Shown here: positions 1 through 7,892 of the stretch, piece by piece | Numbering within the stretch: position 1 is the first letter of the stretch | Layout of the letters: each line of letters starts with the position of its first letter | Assembly (NCBI GenBank): GCA_963739175.1 | Contig: CAVTZH010000002.1 | Coordinates: 44,335 to 108,334 of the forward strand | Source of the DNA: VAZQ01 sp963739175 | GTDB taxonomy: Bacteria; Pseudomonadota; Alphaproteobacteria; Rhizobiales; Xanthobacteraceae | Length of the DNA: 64,000 nt | Direction of reading: 5' to 3' | Notes under the pieces: generated by a model | Databases searched by the model: none | What the model was told of the DNA's origin: nothing | What the model saw: only the letters and a program-made list of their open reading frames with translations | Made by a program: the position numbers and the translations under genes

Positions 1-1399
1 GGTGACCTGCCTCTTGCCCTGGAGCGGGCACGTCCCAAAGTCGGCGAAACTCGGTCATGTCGCGGCATCGCTCGACGGCACGGCATGCATTCACGAGTTC
101 GGCGGCGCGCTCCGGCCCGAGCGTGCGCGCCATCAGGTCAAGCGCCTTGGCTTCAACTTCGTCCCGCGTCATCGGATTATCCGCCGTGCCCCGGACCGCA
201 ATCGTGCGATGCGACAGCCGGCGTCCGTCCCGCAGATCGATCTCAACGATGGCTTGCCGCCGCGGGCGCGCCTCCATCAGCTCCTGGCTGGGAACCAGCT
301 CGATGTTCCGCCTGACGGCGAGAACGGCCGGATCCTTCATGCGGCCATGGTCGTGCACCGAATCGAATGTCAGCCGGCCGTCAACGAGCAGGAGCGCCAT
401 GAGATGCTGCACATTGACGTCCGGCATCGGCGCATTGTCTACCGTGCGCGCGGAACGGGCCGGCAGATGAACCCGTATCGCTGCAATCTCATCGAGTGCG
501 GGCTTTTCGCTCTTCATCAGACAGGTCAGTGCATCGAGCGCCGACTGCGCCGGCGAGCCTACCGACCATTTCTTGATGTTCGTGGACAGAATCTCAAAAC
601 GCTCCCCGAGCTCTTCGGCAAGCTGTGAAGGATCGGGTTCGGGCGCATAGGCCATGAAGAAATTCCGCTCGCCGGCAAACACGTCGTCGATACCCGTGAA
701 GCCGTGCGCAACCATGGTTGCCGCCGCGGCTCCGTTGCGGGCCGGCATGCCGCCGAAGTCGAACGCCTTCTCGATGTGCTCAGAATCACGCACGTTGCAG
801 CCGATGCCCGACGCCTGCTGGGCGCAGTAGGACAGCAGATGGCGCACCTGTACGGCGTCGAAGCTGAGCAGTGCCCCGGCGGCGGCACCGGCGCCGAATA
901 CGCCACCCACGCTGTGGGTACTGCGCGAGGCGGCCGCAAACGCGTCGGCTCCGATCGAATAGTTGACGCGCGCCGCCACGTCGTAGCCGAGCACGACCGC
1001 ACGCAGAAACGCCTCGCCGGAGGCGCGCGCACGCTCGGCGACAGCAAGCGCCGCTGGAATGACGGCACATCCGGGATGCGTGCGTGACGGCGCATGCGAG
1101 TCGTCGGTCTCGTCGGCATGCGCCAGCATACCATTGGCGAGCGCCGCGTTGACCGCCGAGGTGCGGATTGGCGTGCCGACGACCGACGCTTCGGGCAAGC
1201 CGCCAAGCGATGCGACATAGCCGATCGCCATCCGGCCCGGCCGCAGTTGAGAGCCGGACACCATCGCCGCGACCGTATCCAGAAAATGATGGCGCGCCTT
1301 CTCGACCACGGCGTCCGGAAGCGGCCGTGTCACTGCCTCTGCGATGTACTCACTCAACCGGCGCGTCGGCGCGCTGATCTCATCGAGAAGTGCAATCAT
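1..1399 (-). CDS. MmgE/PrpD family protein (partial at left edge)
   Basis: Reading leftward from an ATG at 1399, the frame stays open for about 466 codons to the window edge, so the C-terminal end is missing or barely missing (family length about 440-480 residues). The motif HADETDDSH at residues 94-102 corresponds to the conserved acidic and histidine-rich signature of MmgE/PrpD proteins (2-methylcitrate dehydratase and relatives), and is followed by a long family-like alpha-helical stretch ending in YSIGADAF. Members dehydrate or isomerise small carboxylic acids, but most are not characterised. The neighbouring Bug-type binding protein on the same strand fits a role in organic-acid catabolism. 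That is inference; true 2-methylcitrate dehydratase activity is not shown, since no prpB or prpC is present. Confidence 0.85.
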   Translation of the reverse strand, partial: MIALLDEISAPTRRLSEYIAEAVTRPLPDAVVEKARHHFLDTVAAMVSGSQLRPGRMAIGYVASLGGLPEASVVGTPIRTSAVNAALANGMLAHADETDDSHAPSRTHPGCAVIPAALAVAERARASGEAFLRAVVLGYDVAARVNYSIGADAFAAASRSTHSVGGVFGAGAAAGALLSFDAVQVRHLLSYCAQQASGIGCNVRDSEHIEKAFDFGGMPARNGAAAATMVAHGFTGIDDVFAGERNFFMAYAPEPDPSQLAEELGERFEILSTNIKKWSVGSPAQSALDALTCLMKSEKPALDEIAAIRVHLPARSARTVDNAPMPDVNVQHLMALLLVDGRLTFDSVHDHGRMKDPAVLAVRRNIELVPSQELMEARPRRQAIVEIDLRDGRRLSHRTIAVRGTADNPMTRDEVEAKALDLMARTLGPERAAELVNACRAVERCRDMTEFRRLWDVPAPGQEAGH

Positions 1400-1569
1400 G
1401 TCAAACGATCATACCCTACAATTACAATGCATGCTGCAGCCCCCGTGATCCGCCGCCCGCATCCACGCAAGTGGAAACAAACGGGCCTGAACTGCGAGCC
1501 TCGACGCCCATTCAGGGAATAATGCATCCGAGAACAAGGCAGACAGCAATGCGCACCGCGATGCCGCCG

Positions 1570-2544
1570 CTACTGCGGCGTCAGCCCGGCGTCGTAGACC
1601 ACCTGCTTGGCCTGCGCGCGATCGCGCACGATATCGGCGGCGAACTCCTCCGGCGAGTTGAGCGCCGGCACCAGGCTGCGCGCCGTGAGGTGCTTGGCGG
1701 TGAACTCCGGCTTGCCGACGATGGTGCGCACCTCCTTGTTGATGCGATCGACGATCGTCCGCGGCGTTCCGGGCGGGGCAAACAGCCCGTACCAGCCGCG
1801 CGACGGCGCGCCGGAGTAGCCGGTCTCGGCGAGCAGCGGCACCTGCGGGAAGTTCGGCGAGCGCACATTGTTCATCATCGCGAGCGGCGTCATCGTGCCG
1901 CTGCGGATGTGAGCCACCACATTGCCTTCGCCGAACAAGCCGATCGGTGTGGTCCCGCTCATGATCGCGGTGACCGCCTCGCCGCCGCCGCGGAACGGCA
2001 CCCGCACCCAATCGGCGCCGCGCTCCTTCCGCAGCGTCTCCATGTAGAGCACCATCGGCGCGCCCGGCGTGAGATAGTTGAGCGTGCCGGGCTTGTCTTT
2101 CGACAGCGCGACCAGGCTGTCGACGGTCTTCACCTTAAGGTCCGAGTTGACCACCAGGATGTGGATCAGGTGGTAGAGATTGACGATCGGCTGCAACGCG
2201 GTTTCCGGATTGAACGGCATGCTCTTGAGCAGCCATTGATTGTAGACCAGCGGATCCGCGTTGATGATGCAGATCGTGTAGCCGTCGGGCGGCGCCTCCG
2301 AGCAGGCGCGGGTGCCGAGGTTCTGCATCCCGCCGGGGCGATTCTCGATCACGAAGGTGGTGCCCATGCGTTTGCCCAGCTCGTCACCGAGCGCGCGCAT
2401 GAAGATGTCGCTCAGCCCCCCGGCGCTGGTGGTGGTGAGCACGCGAATGGGACGATTTGGATAGTCTTGCGCCTGTGCAGTCGTCGGCGTTGCCGACGAT
2501 ATTGACGCAGCACATACCAACGCCAGCAAAGATTTGCGGATCAC
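1570..2544 (-). CDS. Bug/TctC family periplasmic substrate-binding protein
   Basis: A complete protein of about 324 residues with a Sec signal peptide ending near AQAQD. The family order is visible: PNRPIRVL at the mature N-terminus, then VIENRPGG, PPDGYT, VPFRGGGEA and WYGLFAPPGTP. Bug proteins bind organic acids, amides or aromatic acids in the periplasm, classically for a tripartite tricarboxylate transporter (TctABC). No TctA or TctB gene is nearby, so it is an orphan receptor. I chose GTG at 2544 because GGGGAG lies six bases upstream; an in-frame TTG at 2562 has no comparable site. The ligand cannot be read from the sequence. Confidence 0.9.
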   Translation of the reverse strand: MIRKSLLALVCAASISSATPTTAQAQDYPNRPIRVLTTTSAGGLSDIFMRALGDELGKRMGTTFVIENRPGGMQNLGTRACSEAPPDGYTICIINADPLVYNQWLLKSMPFNPETALQPIVNLYHLIHILVVNSDLKVKTVDSLVALSKDKPGTLNYLTPGAPMVLYMETLRKERGADWVRVPFRGGGEAVTAIMSGTTPIGLFGEGNVVAHIRSGTMTPLAMMNNVRSPNFPQVPLLAETGYSGAPSRGWYGLFAPPGTPRTIVDRINKEVRTIVGKPEFTAKHLTARSLVPALNSPEEFAADIVRDRAQAKQVVYDAGLTPQ

Positions 2545-2617
2545 GAGCGTCTCCCCAGCCAAGCTTTTCTTATGGCGGGCTCGTCGGCCCGCCTCGGCTT
2601 AGGATTCCATCCTCCGC

Positions 2618-2636
2618 CCCGGCTCCGCAAGCCGGG
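2618..2636. terminator. GC-rich hairpin between minus-strand genes
   Basis: A perfect seven-base-pair stem (CCCGGCT/AGCCGGG) with a five-base loop, inside a wider imperfect dyad whose outer arms are CCATCC and GGATGG. It lies downstream of the zinc-ribbon gene on the minus strand and may end that transcript. There is no run of T residues, so terminator function is uncertain. Confidence 0.35.
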
Positions 2637-2690
2637 TGGTGGATGGGTAGTCAAAATGTCTCGGATAACGATTGTGCGGCGCGGCGAGCC

Positions 2691-2873
2691 TCAGGCCTTC
2701 TTTTTTGCCTGCATCTTGCCGGCGGTGTTGCCGCATTTGACGCATTCGAGCGAGAGCCGCTCCATGGCCGGGTTGCCGGGCGCGGGCTCGCGCCGCGCCA
2801 CCCGCATCGCACCGCCGCATTGCGGGCAGCTCTGCGCCACCGGCGGCGCCTTGGAGAAATCGGACCGGGCCAT
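2691..2873 (-). CDS. small zinc-ribbon protein
   Basis: A 60-residue protein carrying two CXXC knuckles, CPQCGG at about residue 16 and CVKCGN at about residue 44, the spacing of a zinc ribbon. The start at 2873 is preceded by GGAGACACC, a good ribosome-binding site. The lysine-rich C-terminus (KMQAKKKA) suggests contact with nucleic acid or a partner, but no function can be named. It lies downstream of the GNAT gene in the same orientation and may be the last gene of the YqeY operon. Confidence 0.7.
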   Translation of the reverse strand: MARSDFSKAPPVAQSCPQCGGAMRVARREPAPGNPAMERLSLECVKCGNTAGKMQAKKKA

Positions 2874-2926
2874 GGTGTCTCCTACTTGATCGCACAATCA
2901 ATGCAACGGTTTGGACCGGTCGGCAA

Positions 2927-3401
2927 CTAACGGTCCCAAAGCCGTTCAATAAACGGCGTGAGTTGGTGGCGCCGGAAGAACGCCCGCGCGTCCTTGTTGA
3001 ACGACCAGACGTCCGCCGTCAGCAAGTCGATGCCCAATTCCTTGCCCGCGGCGCGCACCGCCGCCAGCAGCGCCGTGCCGGCGCCGTGCCGCCGATGGCT
3101 TGGGCTGACGCTGATGTGATGGAGATAGATCGAACTCATAGGCATGGTGAAATACGGTCGCCGGTCGGCGGATCACTTCCGCATAGGCGTAGCCCGCAGC
3201 CTCACCGTCGGCCTCGGCAATGAAGACGAGGTGTCCAGGGCGTGCGATGAGCGCGGCGGCTTCCGAGGGCGGAAACGTTCCCGGACCGGGTTGCTTGAAG
3301 CGCCAGGGCAGCGCCGCCGCATGGATCGCCTGGACATCGGCGTTGAGCGCCGAGACCAGCTCCGCGTCGGCCGCTGTGGCTCGCCTCACCGCAATCGCCA
3401 T
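2927..3401 (-). CDS. GNAT family N-acetyltransferase, frameshifted
   Basis: The N-terminal half starts at 3401 (MAIAVRRATAADAEL) and reads through HLVFIAEADGEAAGYAYAEV. The C-terminal half, in another frame, has the beta4 segment IYLHHISVSPSHRRHGAGTALL, which contains the acetyl-CoA loop (R/QxxGxG/A equivalent RRHGAG). The two halves join near 3145, where removing one base restores a normal GNAT protein of about 157 residues. The substrate is unknown. It sits 11 bases after yqeY in the same direction. I regard the shift as a sequence error because both halves keep full family character. Confidence 0.75.
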
Positions 3402-3412
3402 CGAATGTCCGA

Positions 3413-3868
3413 TCAGCCGGACAGCTTGGCTTTCACCAGCCCGCTCGCCTTGCCGAAATCCATCTGCCCCGCGTATTTGCCGCGCAGCACGCCGATCACC
3501 TTGCCCATGTCCTTCATCGACGCCGCGCCGGTCTCGGTGATCGCGGCGGCGATCGCCGCCGTCATCTCGGTTTCCGACATCTGCTTGGGCAGGAAGCCGG
3601 CGATGACCGAAATCTCGCCGCGCTCCTGATCGGCGAGCTCCTTGCGGCCGCCCTTCTCGTAGAGATCGACCAATTCCTCGCGCTGCTTGATCATCTTCTG
3701 CATCAGCGCGAGCAGCGCGCCATCGTCGAGCGGCTCCTTGCCGGCGCCGCGCGCCTCGATGTCGGCGTTCTTGATCGCGGCATTGACCAGCCGCAGCGTC
3801 GAGAGCCGGAGCTTCTCGCCCGACTTCATCGCGCCCTTCATCCCGTCGTTGATTTTTTCGCGGAGCAT
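3413..3868 (-). CDS. yqeY: GatB/YqeY domain-containing protein
   Basis: A 151-residue protein (MLREKINDGMKGAMKSGEK at the start) matching the YqeY family over its full length, including the conserved KQREELVDLYEKGGRKELADQE-type helix and the GKVIGVLRGKYAGQMDFG tail. YqeY resembles the tRNA-binding C-terminal domain of GatB of the amidotransferase complex; its cellular role is not settled. In many alphaproteobacteria it lies beside carA or dnaG, as here. It begins nine bases after the VOC gene, so the two are probably cotranscribed. Confidence 0.9.
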   Translation of the reverse strand: MLREKINDGMKGAMKSGEKLRLSTLRLVNAAIKNADIEARGAGKEPLDDGALLALMQKMIKQREELVDLYEKGGRKELADQERGEISVIAGFLPKQMSETEMTAAIAAAITETGAASMKDMGKVIGVLRGKYAGQMDFGKASGLVKAKLSG

Positions 3869-3877
3869 TTTTGTCCT

Positions 3878-4240
3878 CTAACCAACCAATGTCAGAATAT
3901 TGCCGTCCGGATCGCGGGGGAAGGCGAGCGTGCCGCCCCACCCCTGCCGCTCCGGCGGTTCGGGAAATGAAACGCCTTTCGCCACGAGCTTGCGATAGGT
4001 CGCGTCGATGTCGTCGACGTTGAACGACACGGCGAGGAAGCGGCCCACCAGGTCGTGCTCGGGATCGTCGGCCGCGACCTTCTCGACGATGACGTTCTTG
4101 CCGTCGAGATCGAACAGCACCCAGTCCGGCGTGGCGGATGTTTCGTTCAGTTCCAGGACGTCGCGATAGAAGTGTCGCGCGCGCTCGATGTCGTCGACAA
4201 AGATGCGGACCGCGTTCACCGATCGGAGAATACCGCTCAT
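3878..4240 (-). CDS. VOC (glyoxalase/bleomycin resistance) family protein
   Basis: A 120-residue single VOC domain: it starts SVNAVRIFVDDIERARHFYRDVL, has a central DWVLFDLDGKNVIVEK strand and ends with FPRDPDGNILTLVG, the usual second metal-ligand region. The family forms beta-alpha-beta-beta-beta barrels that bind a divalent metal. The start at 4240 is preceded by AGGAGG and overlaps the stop of the upstream GDCCVxC gene by four bases (ATGA), indicating translational coupling. Substrate unknown. Confidence 0.88.
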   Translation of the reverse strand: MSGILRSVNAVRIFVDDIERARHFYRDVLELNETSATPDWVLFDLDGKNVIVEKVAADDPEHDLVGRFLAVSFNVDDIDATYRKLVAKGVSFPEPPERQGWGGTLAFPRDPDGNILTLVG

Positions 4241-4467
4241 TGCTGCACCTCCTCTGCGCTCGTCCGTTTCCGCTCGCTCGATCTTTGGATTGGCGGGCAA
4301 GGCACCGAGCCATACGAACAGAATACGCAACAATCGCCGGTATGCGGCGCAAGTTCAATTCCGCATCCCGCGCAGGTGTATCGGATGTTGCAGGCGTTCT
4401 CCGGCATGCGCTCAGTCGCGCGATGGCCGCATGTCGGACACGTTATGGTCAATTCCAGCACGATCAC
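4237..4467 (-). CDS. GDCCVxC domain-containing small cysteine-rich protein
   Basis: A 76-residue protein with CPTCGH, CAGCG and the signature GDCCVFCSYGSVPCPP at about residues 44-59. The signature defines a small family annotated as GDCCVxC domain (seleno)protein, in which some members carry selenocysteine; here all positions are cysteine. The nine cysteines suggest metal or redox chemistry, but no activity is known. GTG at 4467 overlaps the stop of the upstream gene (GTGA), and its own stop overlaps the VOC start (ATGA), so it is translated as a link in a tightly coupled operon. Confidence 0.8.
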   Translation of the reverse strand: MIVLELTITCPTCGHRATERMPENACNIRYTCAGCGIELAPHTGDCCVFCSYGSVPCPPIQRSSERKRTSAEEVQQ

Positions 4468-4703
4468 GGCTTTGATTCCGTCAACTGCGTTGCCGTCCGT
4501 TTCCGCCAGCGCTGGACCGCGATCAGCGCCCAGATCGCCTCCACCACGCCGAACGGCCAGGCGCCCTGCAAAAACCCGTAGATCGAGGCCAATCCACAGG
4601 CCCCGGCGAACGCCAGAATATAGGCCGGATTGCGGTCTTCCAGCGCGTAGAAGACCAGCATCGCCGTCACGGCGGTCAATCCAAAGGTTGTGAGCCAATC
4701 CAC
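4464..4703 (-). CDS. small inner-membrane protein, conserved in Bradyrhizobium relatives
   Basis: A 79-residue protein with two predicted membrane segments (about residues 6-20 and 28-60, rich in hydrophobic residues) and a basic tail (RWRKRT). The start is a GTG at 4703 preceded by AGAGG. It is the first gene of the minus-strand operon and shares a 48-base divergent promoter region with carA. No catalytic motif is visible. The function is unknown. Confidence 0.7.
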   Translation of the reverse strand: MDWLTTFGLTAVTAMLVFYALEDRNPAYILAFAGACGLASIYGFLQGAWPFGVVEAIWALIAVQRWRKRTATQLTESKP

Positions 4704-4714
4704 AACTGACCTCT

Positions 4715-4743
4715 TTGACGGCGGCAGAATCGGCGACTATGTA
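4715..4743 (+). promoter_or_regulatory. sigma-70 type promoter of carA
   Basis: TTGACG at 4715-4720, a 17-base spacer, and TATGTA at 4738-4743 form a close match to the housekeeping consensus. Transcription would start about seven bases on, at 4749-4752, which is essentially the carA start codon at 4752. No Shine-Dalgarno sequence lies upstream of that ATG, so the carA message may be leaderless. Confidence 0.6.
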
Positions 4744-4751
4744 GACGCGCG

Positions 4752-5942
4752 ATGACTGCCAAACAAGACGAAACCGCCTGGCCCGAGCCCAAGGCAACGG
4801 CCCTGCTCGTGCTCGCCGACGGCACAATCCTGGAAGGATTCGGGCTCGGCGCCACCGGAACCGCGGTGGGCGAGGTCTGCTTCAACACCGCCATGACCGG
4901 CTACGAGGAGATCCTGACCGATCCCTCCTATGCCGGGCAGATCATCACCTTCACGTTCCCCCATATCGGCAATGTGGGCACCAACGAGGAGGACATCGAG
5001 ACCGTCAACATGGCGGCGACGCCGGGCGCGCGCGGCGTGATCCTGCGCACCGACATCACCGAGCCCTCGAACTACCGGGCGACCCGCCATCTCGATCAGT
5101 GGTTGAAGGCGCGCGGCGTCGTCGGCCTCTCCGGCATCGACACCCGCGCGCTGACGAGCCTCATCCGCACCAAGGGCATGCCGAACGCGGTGATCGCGCA
5201 CGCGCCGGACGGCAAGTTCGATCTCGAGGCGCTGAAGAAAGAAGCGCGCGAGTGGCCGGGCCTGGTCGGCATGGACCTGGTGCCGATGGTCACGTCGGGC
5301 CAGCGCTTCACCTGGGACGAGACGCCGTGGGAATGGGGCAAGGGCTACGGCCGCCTCGACGATCCGGAATTCCACGTGGTCGCGATCGACTACGGCATCA
5401 AGCGCAACATCCTGCGGCTGCTCGCCGCCAACCGCTGCAAGGTGACGGTGGTGCCGGCGACCACCGCGGCCGACGACATCGTCGCGCTGAAGCCTGATGG
5501 CGTCTTTCTATCAAATGGCCCCGGCGATCCGGCCGAGACCGGCAAATACGCGGTGCCGGTGATCAGGAGTCTCATCGACCAGGACATCCCGACCTTCGGC
5601 ATCTGTCTCGGCCACCAGATGCTCGGCATCGCGGTCGGCGCCAAGACCATGAAGATGCACCAGGGCCATCACGGCGCCAACCATCCGGTGAAGGACCTCA
5701 CCACCGGCAAGGTCGAGATCACCTCGATGAACCACGGCTTCGCGGTCGATCGCGAGACGCTGCCGGCGAACGCGGTCGAGACCCACGTGTCGCTGTTCGA
5801 CGGCTCGAACTGCGGCATCGCGCTCAAGGACAAGCCGGTGTTCTCGGTGCAGTACCACCCCGAGGCCTCGCCCGGCCCGCGCGACAGCCGCTATCTGTTC
5901 GAGCGGTTCGTCGGGATGATGAAAGAGCGCAAGCGCGCTTAA
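4752..5942 (+). CDS. carA: carbamoyl-phosphate synthase small subunit
   Basis: A complete 396-residue glutamine amidotransferase subunit. The N-terminal CarA domain carries CFNTAMTGYEEILTDPSY and GIDTRALT. The class I amidotransferase domain has the nucleophile in GICLGHQMLG (Cys near residue 284) and the His-Glu pair in QYHPEASPGP (about residues 367-375). It hydrolyses glutamine and channels ammonia to CarB for arginine and pyrimidine synthesis. carB lies 13 kb downstream rather than adjacent. HAD hydrolase follows after 11 bases and is probably cotranscribed. Confidence 0.97.
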   Translation: MTAKQDETAWPEPKATALLVLADGTILEGFGLGATGTAVGEVCFNTAMTGYEEILTDPSYAGQIITFTFPHIGNVGTNEEDIETVNMAATPGARGVILRTDITEPSNYRATRHLDQWLKARGVVGLSGIDTRALTSLIRTKGMPNAVIAHAPDGKFDLEALKKEAREWPGLVGMDLVPMVTSGQRFTWDETPWEWGKGYGRLDDPEFHVVAIDYGIKRNILRLLAANRCKVTVVPATTAADDIVALKPDGVFLSNGPGDPAETGKYAVPVIRSLIDQDIPTFGICLGHQMLGIAVGAKTMKMHQGHHGANHPVKDLTTGKVEITSMNHGFAVDRETLPANAVETHVSLFDGSNCGIALKDKPVFSVQYHPEASPGPRDSRYLFERFVGMMKERKRA

Positions 5943-5953
5943 AGCCCGCGCGC

Positions 5954-6583
5954 ATGCGCTATCAGCTCGTCATCTTCGATTTCGACGGCACGCTTGCCAA
6001 CTCGTTTCCCTGGTTCAGCCGCATCATCAATGACGTCGCCGACCGTTTCCGCTTCAAGCGGATGGCGCCACACGAAATGGATACGCTGCGGACCATGGAT
6101 GCCCGCGCCTTGATGCGGCACCTGGGCGTTCCGCTGTGGAAGGTGCCATTTATTGCCCATCACATGCGCAAGCGGAAATCGCGCGAGCTCGACCAGACGC
6201 GCCCGTTCGACGGCGTCGAGGCGATGCTCCGTGAACTGTCCGACGCCGGCATCGCTCTGGCGCTGGTCACCTCGAACTCCGAGCCCAATGCCCGCGCCAT
6301 TCTTGGTGCCGGGAACGCGAGCCTGATCCGCTATTACGAATGCGGCGCCTCGCTGTTCGGCAAGGCGGCGCGCTTCCGCCGGGTGCTGCGCCGGAGCGGC
6401 ATTGCGGCGCGCGATGCGATCTGCATCGGGGACGAGATCCGCGACCTCGAAGCGGCGCAGAAGGAAGGCATCGCCTTCGGCGCCGTCACCTGGGGCTACG
6501 CGGCGGCGGAGGCGCTGATCGCGCGTTCGCCCGCGATGGTGTTCCGGACGATCGACGAGATTGTGGAGCGGCTCGCGCGCTAA
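5954..6583 (+). CDS. HAD-IA family hydrolase (Gph-like)
   Basis: A 209-residue haloacid-dehalogenase superfamily protein. Motif I is FDFDGTLANS at residues 8-17 with the nucleophilic Asp, motif II is LVTSNSEPNA, motif III is the Lys in FGKAARFRRVL, and motif IV is CIGDEIRDLEAA. Helical cap residues lie between motifs I and II, as in phosphoglycolate phosphatase-like enzymes. It is likely a small-molecule phosphatase of unknown substrate. It follows carA by 11 bases. Confidence 0.88.
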   Translation: MRYQLVIFDFDGTLANSFPWFSRIINDVADRFRFKRMAPHEMDTLRTMDARALMRHLGVPLWKVPFIAHHMRKRKSRELDQTRPFDGVEAMLRELSDAGIALALVTSNSEPNARAILGAGNASLIRYYECGASLFGKAARFRRVLRRSGIAARDAICIGDEIRDLEAAQKEGIAFGAVTWGYAAAEALIARSPAMVFRTIDEIVERLAR

Positions 6584-6668
6584 CCTCCTAAAAACCGTCG
6601 CACGCCGGACAACTTCCCATGGCAAGCGATTTACCGCACTATGGCGCGCGATTCAGTGGGACGAGACG

Positions 6669-7184
6669 ATGGCCATCGTGACGCCGCAGGCGCTGATGTT
6701 TTCCGACGACGGGACGATCCCCAACAACCCGCGCCTGCCATTTCTCATCTATCGCAACGGCATCGATCTCTCCGGCACCCCCGACCCGGAAGCCGTCATC
6801 GAGCGGACATTTACCCAGCATGACTGGGGCGACATGTGGCGGAACGGCATCTACCCCTACGTGCACTATCATTCGATGATCCACGAGGTGCTCGCGGTGG
6901 CGCGCGGCCGTGCCCGTGTGCAGTTCGGCGGCCCACAGGGCGAGCAAATCGATCTCAGGCCCGGCGACGTTACGGTGCTGCCCGCCGGCACCGGCCACCA
7001 GTGCCTGTGGGCGGCGCCCGAGCTGATGGTGATCGGCGCCTATCCGAAGAGCGGCAAATATGATCTCTGCCGCGGCAGCAAGGCGGAGCACGCCCGTGCG
7101 GTCGAGACCATCGCCGACGTGCCGCTGCCCGCCACCGACCCCGTCTACGGTGCGGATGGTCCGCTCAAATCGCTCTGGCGTTGA
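6669..7184 (+). CDS. cupin domain-containing protein
   Basis: A 171-residue protein with a single cupin barrel. Motif 1 is read in HYHSMIHEVLAVARGRARVQFGG and motif 2 in LRPGDVTVLPAGTGHQ, supplying histidine and glutamate metal ligands. The start at 6669 (MAIVTPQALMF) is preferred to upstream in-frame codons that would overlap the HAD gene. Related proteins are small dioxygenases, isomerases or sensors; no substrate can be assigned. It sits between the HAD gene and the methyltransferase, nine bases before the latter. Confidence 0.8.
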   Translation: MAIVTPQALMFSDDGTIPNNPRLPFLIYRNGIDLSGTPDPEAVIERTFTQHDWGDMWRNGIYPYVHYHSMIHEVLAVARGRARVQFGGPQGEQIDLRPGDVTVLPAGTGHQCLWAAPELMVIGAYPKSGKYDLCRGSKAEHARAVETIADVPLPATDPVYGADGPLKSLWR

Positions 7185-7193
7185 GACTGAACG

Positions 7194-7886
7194 ATGTCCG
7201 ACTGGCGCTCGTTCTGGGACAGCGAACATTCGATCTACGTCAATGCACGCCACAAGGACGTGCACTACCGCGAGATCGCCGACCAGATCGCGGCGTTCGT
7301 GCCGGCGCCGTCGGCGCGCGTGCTCGACTACGGCAGCGGCGACGCCATCCACGCCGACCGGGTGGCAGCCGTCGCCGCCGAAGTGACGCTCTGCGACGCG
7401 GCGCCGAGCGTGCGGGCGGCGATGGCGGCGCGCTTTGCCGGCAATCCACGCATCAAGGTGATATCGCCGGAAGACGTCGCGGCGCTGCCGGACGGGCGGC
7501 TCGACCTCATCGTCACCAACTCGGTGGCGCAATACCTCACCGAGGACGAGCTGACGCGCCTGCTGGCGATGTTCCGCCGGTTGCTGGCGCCCAACGGGAC
7601 GCTGATCTTCGCCGACGTGATCCCGCCCGACGTCGGCGCGCTGAGCGACGTCTCGGCGCTCATCCGCTATTCCGCCAAGCACGGTTTCCTGATCGCGGCG
7701 CTGGTCGGGCTTGTGAAGACCAGCGTGTCGCCCTACCGAAAAATCCGCAGCACGCTCGGCATCGCGCAGTACACGCAAGAGCAATTTATGCGCAAGCTTA
7801 CCGACGCCGGATTTTCCGCCGAGCGGCTCGCGCGCAACATGGAGCACAATCCGGCGCGCATGACCTTCCGCGCGCGGCCGCTCTGA
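7194..7886 (+). CDS. class I SAM-dependent methyltransferase
   Basis: A 230-residue protein with the Rossmann-type SAM-binding motif VLDYGSGDA at about residues 43-51, an acidic residue after strand beta2 (VTLCDAAP), and LIVTNSVAQYL as motif IV. It resembles Methyltransf_11 proteins. The acceptor is unknown. It starts nine bases after the cupin gene, suggesting one operon, and it ends seven bases before the convergent DUF2235 gene. Confidence 0.87.
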   Translation: MSDWRSFWDSEHSIYVNARHKDVHYREIADQIAAFVPAPSARVLDYGSGDAIHADRVAAVAAEVTLCDAAPSVRAAMAARFAGNPRIKVISPEDVAALPDGRLDLIVTNSVAQYLTEDELTRLLAMFRRLLAPNGTLIFADVIPPDVGALSDVSALIRYSAKHGFLIAALVGLVKTSVSPYRKIRSTLGIAQYTQEQFMRKLTDAGFSAERLARNMEHNPARMTFRARPL

Positions 7887-7892
7887 TCAAAG

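Noticed and set aside
559..1218. Open frames on both strands opposite the PrpD gene
   Set aside because: They have arginine, alanine and serine-rich composition, typical of reading GC-rich genes in the wrong frame. The true frame carries family motifs and runs to the edge.
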